Positions 42,223 to 51,866 of a stretch of DNA of 64,000 nucleotides are shown here, one piece after another (positions within the stretch are counted from its first letter, which is position 1; every line of letters begins with the position of its first letter). The notes under the pieces were generated by a model. That model was not told the DNA's origin. It ran no database searches and saw only the letters and a program-made list of their open reading frames with translations. The stretch is from NCBI RefSeq assembly GCF_046224405.1, contig NZ_JBJXRK010000006.1, forward strand, positions 43,437-107,436. Reading direction: 5' to 3'. The position numbers were made by a program, and so were the translations under genes. The stretch comes from Gudongella sp046224405. GTDB lineage: Bacteria; Bacillota; Clostridia; Tissierellales; Tissierellaceae.

Positions 42223-43260
42223 AACGGAGGTGGTACTATAGATCTTCTAAAACTTATTGGAAGACTCTCACCTGAGTGCTTTCAGTCAATCGAAAGGAGA
42301 TACTCAATTTTAAGGGCGGTTGAATTCAGACAGCCAGTTGGAAGAAGAGCACTTTCTGTGGAATTAGGATTGAAGGAGAGGACAGTCAGGTCAGAGGTTG
42401 ACAAACTCAAGGAGCTTAAGTTGTTAAACGCCGACAATATGGGTATGTATGTTACAGATGACGGCAAAGAGCTTCTTGAACAGCTAAGTGATATTTACCA
42501 GAGCATAAGGGGTATACCTGATTTGAAGAAGAGGCTTCAGGAAGTTTTGGGAATTGATAGCATAATAATAGTCCCTGGAGATTCCCAGTCCAATGACCTC
42601 GTACTTCAGGAAATGGGTAGAAGCGCCTCAAGGTATCTGGTGGAAATCATGAACGAGTGCGATGTTGTTGGTGTGACAGGTGGCAGCACAATGGCCGCGG
42701 TATCTGATCAGGTTACATCTGAAAAAAAATTCCCCAAGGTTACGGTAGTACCGGCAAGGGGAGGACTTGGCAAGGAACTGATGGCCCAATCAAATTCAGT
42801 TGCAGCAAAGATCGGAAAAAATCTCGGGGCGATGTACAGACTGCTATACATTCCCGATAGCTTGGAAAAGGAAGCTCTTCAGGTAATTCAATCAAATGAT
42901 GAAATACGTCAGTCGCTTCAGCTTATTGAAAAAATGAGGATCCTGATTTTCGGCATAGGAAGAGCTGACATATTGGCAAAAAGAAGAAATTTATCATCAG
43001 ACAGGATCAATCACCTTATGGAAAATGGAGCTGTTGCGGAGGCATTTGGGCACTACTTTGACATTAGGGGCAACGACATTTGGGAATACAAGACTGTGGG
43101 ATTGTCTCTTGAGACTTACAAAGAGATTCCGCAGGTTATTGGAGTGGCTGGTGGAGCCGACAAGGCTGAGGCTATTATTGCTATAGCATCGATCAGGAAG
43201 GACATAACCCTGATTATTGATGAGGAAGTAGGAAATAAAATAATTAAAATATTAAATTAA
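42217..43260 (+). CDS. cggR: Central glycolytic genes regulator CggR
   Basis: A 347-residue (by the ATG) repressor of the SorC/DeoR type: N-terminal winged helix (GRRALSVELGLKERTVRSEVD) and a sugar-phosphate-binding domain (VGVTGGSTMAAVSDQV, FGIGRADIL, GVAGGADKAEAI) that answers to fructose-1,6-bisphosphate in Bacillus. The start is uncertain: the ATG lies inside the operator and has only AGGGA nearby, whereas a strong GGAGGTGG (42225-42232) is spaced for the in-frame ATA at 42238, which aligns with the usual N-terminus. First gene of the operon. Confidence 0.92.
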   Translation: MSNGGGTIDLLKLIGRLSPECFQSIERRYSILRAVEFRQPVGRRALSVELGLKERTVRSEVDKLKELKLLNADNMGMYVTDDGKELLEQLSDIYQSIRGIPDLKKRLQEVLGIDSIIIVPGDSQSNDLVLQEMGRSASRYLVEIMNECDVVGVTGGSTMAAVSDQVTSEKKFPKVTVVPARGGLGKELMAQSNSVAAKIGKNLGAMYRLLYIPDSLEKEALQVIQSNDEIRQSLQLIEKMRILIFGIGRADILAKRRNLSSDRINHLMENGAVAEAFGHYFDIRGNDIWEYKTVGLSLETYKEIPQVIGVAGGADKAEAIIAIASIRKDITLIIDEEVGNKIIKILN

Positions 43261-43276
43261 ATAAGGAGGAATTTTA

Positions 43277-44284
43277 ATGGCACTTAAAGTAGGTTTAAGC
43301 GGATTTGGAAGAATAGGTAGAGATGTATTCAGGATATGGGCAGAGAACAATGTTGAGGAGTTTGACATTGTGGCCATCAACGCATCAGGTAAAATAGAGG
43401 ATCTGGCGCATCTTCTCAAGTATGACAGCATTTATGGAAAATTCAACGGGACAATTGAGACCTATGAAGAGGGATTTGTTGTAAACGGCAAGAAGATTCC
43501 GGTAATTGCTTTCAGAGACCCATCTGAACTTCCCTGGAAGGAAATGGGAGTAGATATTGCAATAGATTCTACAGGAGCATTCAGAGATAGAGAGGGACTT
43601 CAAAAGCATCTAGATGCAGGAGCAAAAAAAGTTATCGTAACAGCACCTGCCAAGGGAGAGGACATAACAATAGTTCTTGGAGTAAATGAAGATAAATATG
43701 ATCCAGAGAATCACAATATAATTTCCAATGCATCATGTACGACAAACTGTCTTGCACCTGTCGCAAAGGTCATTCTGGATAAGCTTGGAATCAAAAAAGG
43801 TCTCATGACTACAGTTCACGCCTACACAAATGACCAGATGATCCATGATAAGAGACACAAGGATATGAGAAGAGCTAGAGCTGCAGCAGAGAATATCATA
43901 CCCACAACTACTGGAGCAGCCAAGGCAGTTGCACTTGTATTACCTGAGTTGAAGGGTAAGATGAATGGATTTTCAGTTAGGGTACCAGTTCCAACGGTAT
44001 CTCTGGTTGACACAGTATTTGAGGTGAACGAGCCCACAACAGTGGAAGAGGTTAACAGACTGTTGAAGGAAGCTAGTGAAGGCGAAATGAAGGGTATAAT
44101 GGGCTTTTCAGAAGAGCCTTTGGTATCAAGAGACTTTTTAGGTGACGAAAGATCATCAATAGTTGACGCCGACTCCACAATGGTAATAGACAATATGGTT
44201 AAGGTAGTGTCATGGTATGACAACGAGTGGGGTTACTCCAGCAGAGTTGTAGACCTGGCAAGACTTGTAGCTAAAAAATGGTAG
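43277..44284 (+). CDS. gapA: Glyceraldehyde-3-phosphate dehydrogenase
   Basis: A 335-residue NAD-dependent GAPDH that makes 1,3-bisphosphoglycerate. NAD-binding GLSGFGRIGRDVFR, catalytic SNASCTTNCLAP with Cys154, and the C-terminal SWYDNEWGYSSRVVD. AAGGAGGAA precedes the ATG, 16 bases after cggR. A 10-bp hairpin follows the stop. Confidence 0.97.
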   Translation: MALKVGLSGFGRIGRDVFRIWAENNVEEFDIVAINASGKIEDLAHLLKYDSIYGKFNGTIETYEEGFVVNGKKIPVIAFRDPSELPWKEMGVDIAIDSTGAFRDREGLQKHLDAGAKKVIVTAPAKGEDITIVLGVNEDKYDPENHNIISNASCTTNCLAPVAKVILDKLGIKKGLMTTVHAYTNDQMIHDKRHKDMRRARAAAENIIPTTTGAAKAVALVLPELKGKMNGFSVRVPVPTVSLVDTVFEVNEPTTVEEVNRLLKEASEGEMKGIMGFSEEPLVSRDFLGDERSSIVDADSTMVIDNMVKVVSWYDNEWGYSSRVVDLARLVAKKW

Positions 44285-44289
44285 TAACT

Positions 44290-44313
44290 ATGTCGGGTCT
44301 TTTGACCCGACAT
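44290..44313 (+). other. Hairpin between gapA and pgk
   Basis: ATGTCGGGTC (44290-44299), loop TTTT, GACCCGACAT (44304-44313): 10 perfect pairs. No T run follows, so it is likely a processing or stability element rather than a terminator. Confidence 0.7.
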
Positions 44314-44351
44314 ATCAATTAAAAAAACAATAAGAAAAGAAGGTGGATTGC

Positions 44352-45542
44352 TTGCTGAATAAAAAGACCTTGAAGGATATGGATGTAAAGGGAAAAAAGG
44401 TTCTCGTAAGGGTTGATTACAATGTTCCAATGAATTCTGAAGGTGTAATAACAGATGACATAAGGATCCGTAGCTCACTTCCAACGGTTGAGTACCTGCT
44501 TGAAAATGGTGCAGCTGTCATACTGATGTCGCATCTTGGAAGGCCTAAGGGAGAGCCAAAGGAAGAGTTTTCAATGCTTCCGGTGGCAAACAAACTGTCA
44601 CAGCTACTGAAGAAGGAAGTTGTGTTTGCAGATGATGACAGGGTGGTTTCAGACAAGGTAAGAGAAATGGCAAAAGGGTTAAATCCTGGAGATGTCATGC
44701 TTCTACAGAATACCAGATTCAGGAAAGAGGAGGAGAAAAACGAGGATAGCTTTGCCAAGGAGCTTGCCTCTCTTGCAGATCTATATGTAAATGATGCTTT
44801 TGGGACATCTCACAGAGCCCATGCATCAAATGTAGGTGTTTCAAAATACCTACCATCGGCATTGGGTTATCTTGTGGAAAAGGAAGTTTCAATTATGGGC
44901 AAGGCCTTGGAAGATCCTGAGAGACCATTCGTTGCAATACTGGGTGGAGCCAAGGTTTCAGACAAGATTGGCGTAATCGAAAACCTCCTATCCAAAGTTA
45001 ACGCAATTATCATAGGTGGAGGTATGGCTTTCACATTTCTGAGGGCAAAGGGCTATGAAGTGGGAACTTCCCTTCTAGAGGAGGATAAGGTTCAACTGGC
45101 AAAGCAACTTATGGAAAAGGCAAAGGCAAACGGAGTCGCGATGGTACTCCCTGTGGATGTTGTTGTTGCAGGGGAGTTCAAGAATGACACCAGCTTTAGA
45201 ACGGTTCTTGCAGATGGAATCCCATCAGACATGATGGGTCTTGACATAGGAAGTGAGTCAATTGAACTGTTTGAAAGTGTAATAAAGGAAGCCAAGACAG
45301 TTGTGTGGAACGGTCCAATGGGAGTCTTTGAGATGGATAATTTCAATAAGGGAACCTACGCTGTCGCAAAGGCCTTGGTCCAATCAGGTGCTGTAACAAT
45401 AGTTGGAGGCGGCGACTCAGCTTCAGCTGTTGAAAAGGCAGGTTTGGCAGACAAGATTACGCATGTTTCAACAGGTGGGGGAGCATCTCTGGAATTACTT
45501 GAAGGCAAGGTATTACCGGGTATAGATGCAATTAGCGAATAA
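44352..45542 (+). CDS. pgk: Phosphoglycerate kinase
   Basis: A 396-residue kinase making ATP from 1,3-bisphosphoglycerate. N-terminal VLVRVDYNVPM, basic-patch SHLGRPKG, hinge LGGAKVSDKIGVIENLL, nucleotide motif NGPMGVFE and C-terminal VTIVGGGDSASAV. TTG at 44352 is the right distance from AAGGTGG; the GTG at 44343 lies in that site. Tpi follows after 12 bases. Confidence 0.97.
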   Translation: MLNKKTLKDMDVKGKKVLVRVDYNVPMNSEGVITDDIRIRSSLPTVEYLLENGAAVILMSHLGRPKGEPKEEFSMLPVANKLSQLLKKEVVFADDDRVVSDKVREMAKGLNPGDVMLLQNTRFRKEEEKNEDSFAKELASLADLYVNDAFGTSHRAHASNVGVSKYLPSALGYLVEKEVSIMGKALEDPERPFVAILGGAKVSDKIGVIENLLSKVNAIIIGGGMAFTFLRAKGYEVGTSLLEEDKVQLAKQLMEKAKANGVAMVLPVDVVVAGEFKNDTSFRTVLADGIPSDMMGLDIGSESIELFESVIKEAKTVVWNGPMGVFEMDNFNKGTYAVAKALVQSGAVTIVGGGDSASAVEKAGLADKITHVSTGGGASLELLEGKVLPGIDAISE

Positions 45543-45554
45543 GGAGGCAGTCTT

Positions 45555-46301
45555 TTGAGAAAGCCAATAATAGCTGGAAACTGGAAAATGAACAAGACAA
45601 TATCCGAGGCGGCACAGCTTATCGGAGATATAAAAAGAGAAACCTTGAACCAATCCGTGGAAGCGGTACTTTGTGTGCCTTACCTTTCAATTGGAAAAGC
45701 AAAGGAAATGACTGAGGGGTCTGGAATTAAGATTGGTGCACAGAATATGCATTGGGAGGAGAATGGAGCCTTTACAGGGGAAATTTCGCCAATCATGCTA
45801 AATGAACTAAAGGTGGATTACGTGATACTCGGACATTCTGAAAGAAGACAGTATTTCAATGAAACAGATGAAACTGTTAACAAAAAGGTTCATTCAGCAA
45901 TAGCACATGGAATTGCCCCAATTGTCTGTGTTGGTGAGACACTTGAGCAACGCAGGGACAATCGACACAAGGAAATTGTCAGGGATCAGGTAAAGGGAGC
46001 ATTCCTGGATATTGATAAGAACGATGCCAAAAAGACGGTAATCGCATATGAGCCTATATGGGCAATAGGTACCGGGGAAACGGCTTCAAGCGAGCAGGCT
46101 GAGGAGATGTGTGCTCTTGTAAGGAACACAATAGAAGAAATCTATGATGCTGAAACGGCAGAATCAATCAGAATACAATATGGTGGAAGTGTTAAGCCTG
46201 GAAATGTATCAGAGCTTATGTCCATGGACAATATAGACGGGGCACTGGTAGGCGGAGCAAGCTTAAAGTCCTCGGATTTCGTAAAGCTAATTAACTATTG
46301 A
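45555..46301 (+). CDS. tpiA: Triose-phosphate isomerase
   Basis: A 248-residue TIM barrel. Lys in GNWKMN, catalytic His in ILGHSERR, catalytic Glu in AYEPIWAIGTG, and phosphate loop QYGGSV/ALVGGASL. TTG start behind AAGGAGG. Confidence 0.97.
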   Translation: MRKPIIAGNWKMNKTISEAAQLIGDIKRETLNQSVEAVLCVPYLSIGKAKEMTEGSGIKIGAQNMHWEENGAFTGEISPIMLNELKVDYVILGHSERRQYFNETDETVNKKVHSAIAHGIAPIVCVGETLEQRRDNRHKEIVRDQVKGAFLDIDKNDAKKTVIAYEPIWAIGTGETASSEQAEEMCALVRNTIEEIYDAETAESIRIQYGGSVKPGNVSELMSMDNIDGALVGGASLKSSDFVKLINY

Positions 46302-46314
46302 TCGGAGGAAACAA

Positions 46315-47847
46315 ATGTCAAAAACACCAGTAATGTTAATGGTACTGGATGGGTTCGGCCTGGGAGAGGAATATCCTGGCAATGCGGTTGCACTAGCCAA
46401 TAAACCAAACTTTGACCGTATAATATCCAAGTATCCAAATACAACCTTGAAGGCAAGCGGCTTGGATGTGGGTTTGCCTGAAGGACAGATGGGTAACTCA
46501 GAGGTAGGTCATCTAAATATAGGTGCCGGTAGGATTGTATATCAGGAGTTAACCAGAATCACAAAGGAAATAAAGGAGGGTGGCTTTTTTAGAAAACAGG
46601 AATTCCTTGATGCCATTGAAAATGCGAAGGCAAAAAAATCATCCATTCATCTAATGGGATTGCTTTCGGATGGTGGTGTTCACAGCCACAACACTCACCT
46701 TTATGCTCTTCTAGAGCTTATGAAGAAGCACAGTATGGATAATGTGTTCATCCATGTCATACTTGATGGAAGGGATGTACCTCCAACTGTTGGAAGCCAA
46801 CACGTAAAGGAGCTGCAGGAAAAAATAGATGAAATTGGTGTGGGCAGGATAGCGACTGTTGCAGGAAGATACTACACCATGGACAGGGACAAGAGGTGGG
46901 AGAGAACCCAGCTTGGCTATGATGCAATGGTGCTTGGAGAAGGAGAAAGGGCCGAGGACCCTGTGGTGGCAGTGGAAGAATCATATAAAAAGGACATAAA
47001 CGATGAGTTTATGCTTCCAACTGTAATTGAAGAGGATGGAAAGCCTATTGCAACAATTGATGATGGTGATTCCCTGATATTCTTCAATTTCAGACCGGAC
47101 AGGGCCAGACAGATAACAAGAGCAATCGTGGATGATGAATTCGATGGTTTCGAGAGAAAGAAAAAGGTAAACACCTACTATGTGACCATGACAGAGTACG
47201 ACAAAACCATAAGGAATGTTCATGTTGCATATACAAATGAAGGCCTTGAAAACACTCTTGGAGAATACGTTAGCAAGAAGGGGAAGACTCAACTCAGGAT
47301 TGCTGAGACCGAAAAGTATGCGCATGTAACCTTCTTCTTCAATGGAGGAAGAGAGGAGCCCTTTGAGGGCGAGGACAGGGTTCTGGTACCATCTCCAAAG
47401 GTTGCAACCTATGATCTGCAGCCTGAAATGAGTGCATACCAGGTAAAGGATGAGGTTCTCGAGAAAGTCAGATCAGGTAAGTATGACCTTATTATTCTCA
47501 ACTTTGCAAATCCTGACATGGTTGGCCATACAGGAGTAATTCCAGCTGCTGTGAAGGCTGTTGAAACCGTGGATGAATGCATGGGAGAAATAGTTCAGCT
47601 TATGGAGGAAATCGGTGGAAAGATTTTAGTAACCGCTGACCATGGAAATGCCGAGTCAATGCTTGACAAGGAGTCAGGGGGAACCGTGACAGCCCACACA
47701 AGCAACAGGGTTCCCCTGATACTTGTAGGTGAAACTGAAGTCACCCTTAGAGAAGGAATACTGTCTGACTTGGCACCAACGATTCTTGAACTGATGAACC
47801 TTGAAAAGCCTCAGGTAATGACTGGATCATCCCTAATCGAAAAATAA
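46315..47847 (+). CDS. gpmI: 2,3-bisphosphoglycerate-independent phosphoglycerate mutase
   Basis: A 510-residue Mn-dependent mutase of the alkaline phosphatase superfamily. MLMVLDGFG metal Asp, GNSEVGHLNIG with the phosphorylated Ser, RPDRARQ substrate loop, NFANPDMVGHTG and TADHGNAE metal sites. ATG with GGAGG. Between tpiA and eno in the operon. Confidence 0.97.
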   Translation: MSKTPVMLMVLDGFGLGEEYPGNAVALANKPNFDRIISKYPNTTLKASGLDVGLPEGQMGNSEVGHLNIGAGRIVYQELTRITKEIKEGGFFRKQEFLDAIENAKAKKSSIHLMGLLSDGGVHSHNTHLYALLELMKKHSMDNVFIHVILDGRDVPPTVGSQHVKELQEKIDEIGVGRIATVAGRYYTMDRDKRWERTQLGYDAMVLGEGERAEDPVVAVEESYKKDINDEFMLPTVIEEDGKPIATIDDGDSLIFFNFRPDRARQITRAIVDDEFDGFERKKKVNTYYVTMTEYDKTIRNVHVAYTNEGLENTLGEYVSKKGKTQLRIAETEKYAHVTFFFNGGREEPFEGEDRVLVPSPKVATYDLQPEMSAYQVKDEVLEKVRSGKYDLIILNFANPDMVGHTGVIPAAVKAVETVDECMGEIVQLMEEIGGKILVTADHGNAESMLDKESGGTVTAHTSNRVPLILVGETEVTLREGILSDLAPTILELMNLEKPQVMTGSSLIEK

Positions 47848-47866
47848 AAAGAATGGAGTGATATGA

Positions 47867-49159
47867 ATGAGTTTAATAACTGATATTTATGCAAGAGAGG
47901 TACTTGATTCAAGAGGTAACCCAACAGTTGAGGTGGAAGTTTGGACTGAACTTGAAGCATTTGGAAGAGCAATTGTGCCATCAGGAGCTTCAACAGGGAT
48001 ATACGAAGCGGTTGAGTTGAGGGACATGGATAAATCAAGATATCTAGGAAAAGGTGTAATTAAGGCAGTTGAGAATGTAAACGACATCATTGCTGACGAA
48101 ATAATAGGCATGGAGGTATTTGACCAGGTAATGATAGATAAGGTGCTCATTGAAATTGATGGGACAGAAAACAAGGGGAAACTGGGAGCCAATGCCATAC
48201 TAGCAGTATCCATGGCAGTGGCAAGAGCTGCTGCTAATGAGTTGGGAATGCCACTGTACCAGTATATTGGGGGAGTAAACGGTAAGACCCTTCCTGTTCC
48301 AATGATGAATATCCTAAACGGAGGAGAGCACGCTGACAACAATGTTGATGTCCAGGAATTCATGGTAATGCCAATAGGGGCTGAAAGCTTCAAGGAAGGC
48401 CTTAGAATGGGAACTGAAATTTTCCACAATCTGAAAGCTGTACTAAAGGCAAAGGGAATGAGTACTTCAGTTGGAGACGAGGGTGGCTTTGCACCAAACC
48501 TTTCGAGCAATGAGGAAGCTCTGATCACGATTATGGAAGCAATTGAAAAGGCAGGATATAAGCCTGGTGAAGATATTGTGCTTGCATTGGACGTAGCAGC
48601 CAGTGGAATGTATGATGAAGAGAAGAAGACCTACAACCTTAAGGGTGAGGGAAGAGAGATGACCGTTGAGGAAATGGTTGACTACTATGGTGAGCTTTGC
48701 GACAAGTACCCAATAATCTCAATAGAGGATGGACTTGGTGAAGATGATTGGGATGGTTGGAAGCTGATGACTGAGAAGCTTGGGAAGAAAATTCAGATTG
48801 TAGGTGACGACCTGTTTGTAACCAACACCGAAAGGCTTCAAAGAGGAATTGACATGGGAGTTGCAAACTCAATACTAATCAAACTTAATCAGATAGGTAC
48901 TATCACAGAGACTCTGGATGCTATAGAGCTGGCTAAGACCAATGGGTATACTGCAGTAATTTCCCACAGATCCGGCGAAACAGAGGATTCAACAATAGCT
49001 GACCTAGCTGTGGCTACAAATGCAGGGCAGATCAAGACAGGAGCACCTTCAAGGACTGACAGGGTTGCGAAATACAATCAGCTAGTTAGAATTGAGGATG
49101 GACTTGGTGAGATGTCAGAGTACAAGGGACTGAAATCCCTATATAACCTTAAGAAGTAG
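47867..49159 (+). CDS. eno: Enolase
   Basis: A 430-residue phosphopyruvate hydratase. N-terminal AREVLDSRGNPTVEVEV, SGASTGIYEAVELRD loop, catalytic/metal residues in LALDVAASGMYD, SIEDGLGEDDWDGW and VGDDLFVTN, Lys in LIKLNQIGT and ISHRSGETEDS. Last gene of the glycolytic operon, closed by a strong terminator. Confidence 0.98.
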   Translation: MSLITDIYAREVLDSRGNPTVEVEVWTELEAFGRAIVPSGASTGIYEAVELRDMDKSRYLGKGVIKAVENVNDIIADEIIGMEVFDQVMIDKVLIEIDGTENKGKLGANAILAVSMAVARAAANELGMPLYQYIGGVNGKTLPVPMMNILNGGEHADNNVDVQEFMVMPIGAESFKEGLRMGTEIFHNLKAVLKAKGMSTSVGDEGGFAPNLSSNEEALITIMEAIEKAGYKPGEDIVLALDVAASGMYDEEKKTYNLKGEGREMTVEEMVDYYGELCDKYPIISIEDGLGEDDWDGWKLMTEKLGKKIQIVGDDLFVTNTERLQRGIDMGVANSILIKLNQIGTITETLDAIELAKTNGYTAVISHRSGETEDSTIADLAVATNAGQIKTGAPSRTDRVAKYNQLVRIEDGLGEMSEYKGLKSLYNLKK

Positions 49160-49190
49160 ATAGTTGACAACAAGAGGATAAGAGAGTAAA

Positions 49191-49235
49191 ATAAAACGCA
49201 TATGCAAATAATTTGCATTTGCGTTTTATTTTTTT
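49191..49235 (+). terminator. Terminator of the glycolytic operon
   Basis: ATAAAACGCA pairs with TGCGTTTTAT, with inner ATGCAAA/TTTGCAT, and is followed by seven or more T. Confidence 0.92.
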
Positions 49236-49265
49236 GCCTTTGGGTAATATACAAAGGTAAAGTTG

Positions 49266-49277
49266 AATCATATGATT
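49266..49277. promoter_or_regulatory. Perfect palindrome before the zinc importer genes
   Basis: AATCATATGATT, a 12-base perfect palindrome 27 bases upstream of znuA. It might be the operator for the Fur-family regulator at the end of the operon. It does not match the Bacillus Zur box closely. Confidence 0.35.
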
Positions 49278-49304
49278 ATATTTGTTGAGATTTGGAGGTT
49301 AATC

Positions 49305-50303
49305 ATGAAAAGAAAAGGAATATTGTTTTTAATAATGCTTATGATATTTGCAGTTGCAGTATCAGGCTGCACAGAGGAAGTCGAAACACAGGCCCCAACC
49401 TATGAAGCTGAAGGCGACGACATATCAAATGAAGAGGAAGCCCAGGAGAAGATATCAGTGGTTGCCACTCTGTTTCCGCAATATGATTTTGCAAGGAGAA
49501 TAGGTGGAGGAAATGTGGAAGTAAGATACCTATTGCCAACCGGAACAGAAGCCCACTCCTACGAGCCTACTCCCCAGGATATGGTATCGCTTCTAACTGC
49601 AGATGTTTTTTTGTACACAGGTGATTTCATGGAACCCTGGACCAAGAATATAGTGGAAAACCTCAAGGAGGAGGATGTGCTGGTTATTGACCTGAGCCAG
49701 GGAATTCCACTTTTGACAGCTGATGATCACGACCACGATGATGACCATGATGATGACCATGGGGATGAAGCCGTTGATCCACATTACTGGACTGATCCAA
49801 ATATGGCTATTATCATGGTTAAAACAATAGGAGGTGCCTTGTCCCAAGCAGACCCTGACAATGCTGAACAATACAAGAATGAGGAAGCTGCCTTGATTGA
49901 AGATCTTATGACCCTTGACAGTGATATAAGAGAGGCATTGTCAAGGACCAAATCAAAAACAATCCTTTCGGGAGGTCACTTTGCATTCGGTTACTTTGCC
50001 AGACAATACGGCCTTGAGCACATGTCCCCATATGCTGGCTTTTCTCCAAATGCTGAACCTACCCCCCAGAGAATAACAGCCTTGATCCAGACCATTGAGG
50101 AAACTGGAGCAAATGCAATTTACCACGAGGAACTAATAGATCCAAAGGTTGCACAGGTAATTGTGGATGAAACAGGTGTAAAACTGATGCTTCTCCATGG
50201 AGCACATAACATATCCAAGGAGGAGCTGGACTCGGGTAAAACCTATATAGAGATAATGTATGATAATCTAGAGAATCTGAAAGAGGGATTGGGATATGAG
50301 TAG
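49305..50303 (+). CDS. znuA: Zinc ABC transporter substrate-binding lipoprotein
   Basis: A 332-residue ZnuA/AdcA-type metal-binding lipoprotein. Signal peptide ending VSGC, then the cluster A-I fold with LLPTGTEAHSYEPTPQD (metal His) and a His/Asp-rich loop of about 20 residues (around 135-155, alternating HD) that marks zinc rather than manganese transport, followed by DPHYWTDP. ATG at 49305 is fixed by TTGGAGG; upstream codons are unlikely. Confidence 0.92.
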   Translation: MKRKGILFLIMLMIFAVAVSGCTEEVETQAPTYEAEGDDISNEEEAQEKISVVATLFPQYDFARRIGGGNVEVRYLLPTGTEAHSYEPTPQDMVSLLTADVFLYTGDFMEPWTKNIVENLKEEDVLVIDLSQGIPLLTADDHDHDDDHDDDHGDEAVDPHYWTDPNMAIIMVKTIGGALSQADPDNAEQYKNEEAALIEDLMTLDSDIREALSRTKSKTILSGGHFAFGYFARQYGLEHMSPYAGFSPNAEPTPQRITALIQTIEETGANAIYHEELIDPKVAQVIVDETGVKLMLLHGAHNISKEELDSGKTYIEIMYDNLENLKEGLGYE

Positions 50304-51024
50304 CAGGTTAATAGAAGTAGAGAATCTTTCCGTATACTACGGTCAGCAGCAGGTTCTGAAGGATGTATCCTTTGTCATAGAGCAGGGGGACTATGTGGGA
50401 CTTGTTGGAGCAAACGGTTCAGGGAAGACAACCCTTGTAAAGTCGATGCTTGGCTTGGTACCAATCTCCAAGGGAAGCATCACCTACCATGGATCAGGAG
50501 GAGTTCACAAAGGTGTAGGCTACCTGCCTCAGGTTGCAGTAACTGGGAACACCTTATTTCCAGGAGAGGTTCACGAAATCGTTGCGGTTGGTCTATTGGG
50601 GAAGAAGAAATTCCCCAAAAGGATAACCTCAGGGGATAACCGAAGAATAGACGAGATTCTGAAAAGGCTTGATATATATCATCTAAAGCACAACAAAATA
50701 GGGGACCTTTCTGGAGGCCAGCAGCAGAGGGTGCTGCTTGCAAGAGCAATGGTAAGCAGTCCAAGACTCCTGATTCTCGATGAGCCTACAAGTGCACTGG
50801 ATCCCAAGGTACGAACGGAATTCTTCAGCTTGATCAAGAAGATAAATAAGGAGGAGGGAACAAGCATAATACTTGTTTCCCATGATTTAAGCAGCATAAA
50901 GAAATGCTCATCAAAAATCATGCTATTGGATAGGGAGCTTTTGTATTTTGGAGCAACAGAGGATTTTAACATGAACGTAAATTTCGTAGAGGGAATTCAT
51001 GACCATGGAAGGGTGGTGAGCTGA
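50296..51024 (+). CDS. znuC: Zinc ABC transporter ATPase
   Basis: A 242-residue ATPase. Walker A VGANGSGKTT, Q-loop LPQ, signature LSGGQQQR, Walker B LLILDEPTSALD, switch His LVSHDLSS. Overlaps znuA by eight bases and znuB by one, so the three are tightly coupled. Confidence 0.93.
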   Translation: MSSRLIEVENLSVYYGQQQVLKDVSFVIEQGDYVGLVGANGSGKTTLVKSMLGLVPISKGSITYHGSGGVHKGVGYLPQVAVTGNTLFPGEVHEIVAVGLLGKKKFPKRITSGDNRRIDEILKRLDIYHLKHNKIGDLSGGQQQRVLLARAMVSSPRLLILDEPTSALDPKVRTEFFSLIKKINKEEGTSIILVSHDLSSIKKCSSKIMLLDRELLYFGATEDFNMNVNFVEGIHDHGRVVS

Positions 51025-51848
51025 TGGAGATAGTTGAACTCATAAGAGAGGCAATGGGTCTTGCCTTTATGCAAAGAGCCATGATTGTTGGAACTGCAAT
51101 TGCACTAAGCAGTGCACTCCTTGGAATCTTCCTGGTCTTGAAGAAGTACTCCATGATTGGAGATGGACTGGCTCATGTAAGTTTTGCTACTGTTGCGATA
51201 GCACTTCTTTTGGGTGCTTCACCACTTCTGGTTTCAATTCCAATTGTTACAGTAGCTTCAATATTCATAATGCAACTCAATGAAAAGGCAGGGATTCATG
51301 GAGATGCCGCAATAGGTCTTGTATCTTCATTTTCAGTAGCTTTGGGTGTGTTGATATCAAGCGTGGCAGGTGGATTCAATGTGGATCTGTTCAGCTATTT
51401 ATTTGGTAGCATACTTGCAATCAAGCAGATGGACATGTATCTATCAATCGTACTGGCTGGACTGATAGTATCACTGATAATACTTTTTTACCACGACCTT
51501 TTCGCAGTTACACATGACGAGGCTTTCGCCAGTGTAATTGGGATAGGAACAAAACGGATGAACTATCTGATAGCTACACTGACCTCCATAACAATAGTTT
51601 TGGGAATAAGGGTTGTTGGTACAATGCTGATTTCCAGCATGATTGTATTCCCAACAGTAACAGCGCTTCAAATATCAAGGAGCTTTAAGTCCACCATAAT
51701 TATTTCGGCAATAGTCTCGATTATTGCTGTAATGACAGGTGTGATAGGCTCGTATGTGTTCAATTTGCCATCGGGTGCCAGCATAGTAATGGTCAATGCA
51801 TTTCTATTCCTGCTCTTCCTGGGCATGAAGAGATTTATAAGGATATGA
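51024..51848 (+). CDS. znuB: Zinc ABC transporter permease
   Basis: A 274-residue ABC-3 family permease with eight or nine membrane segments (IGDGLAHVSFATVAIALLLG, VVGTMLISSMIVFPTVTALQ in part). Translated from an ATG that overlaps the znuC stop. Followed by the Fur-type regulator gene 18 bases on. Confidence 0.93.
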   Translation: MEIVELIREAMGLAFMQRAMIVGTAIALSSALLGIFLVLKKYSMIGDGLAHVSFATVAIALLLGASPLLVSIPIVTVASIFIMQLNEKAGIHGDAAIGLVSSFSVALGVLISSVAGGFNVDLFSYLFGSILAIKQMDMYLSIVLAGLIVSLIILFYHDLFAVTHDEAFASVIGIGTKRMNYLIATLTSITIVLGIRVVGTMLISSMIVFPTVTALQISRSFKSTIIISAIVSIIAVMTGVIGSYVFNLPSGASIVMVNAFLFLLFLGMKRFIRI

Positions 51849-51866
51849 CCGTGGGAGGTGTAGAGC

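Noticed and set aside
47887..48528. 213-codon minus-strand ORF inside eno
   Set aside because: Antisense shadow of enolase, Ser/Pro/Ile-rich, no start signal.
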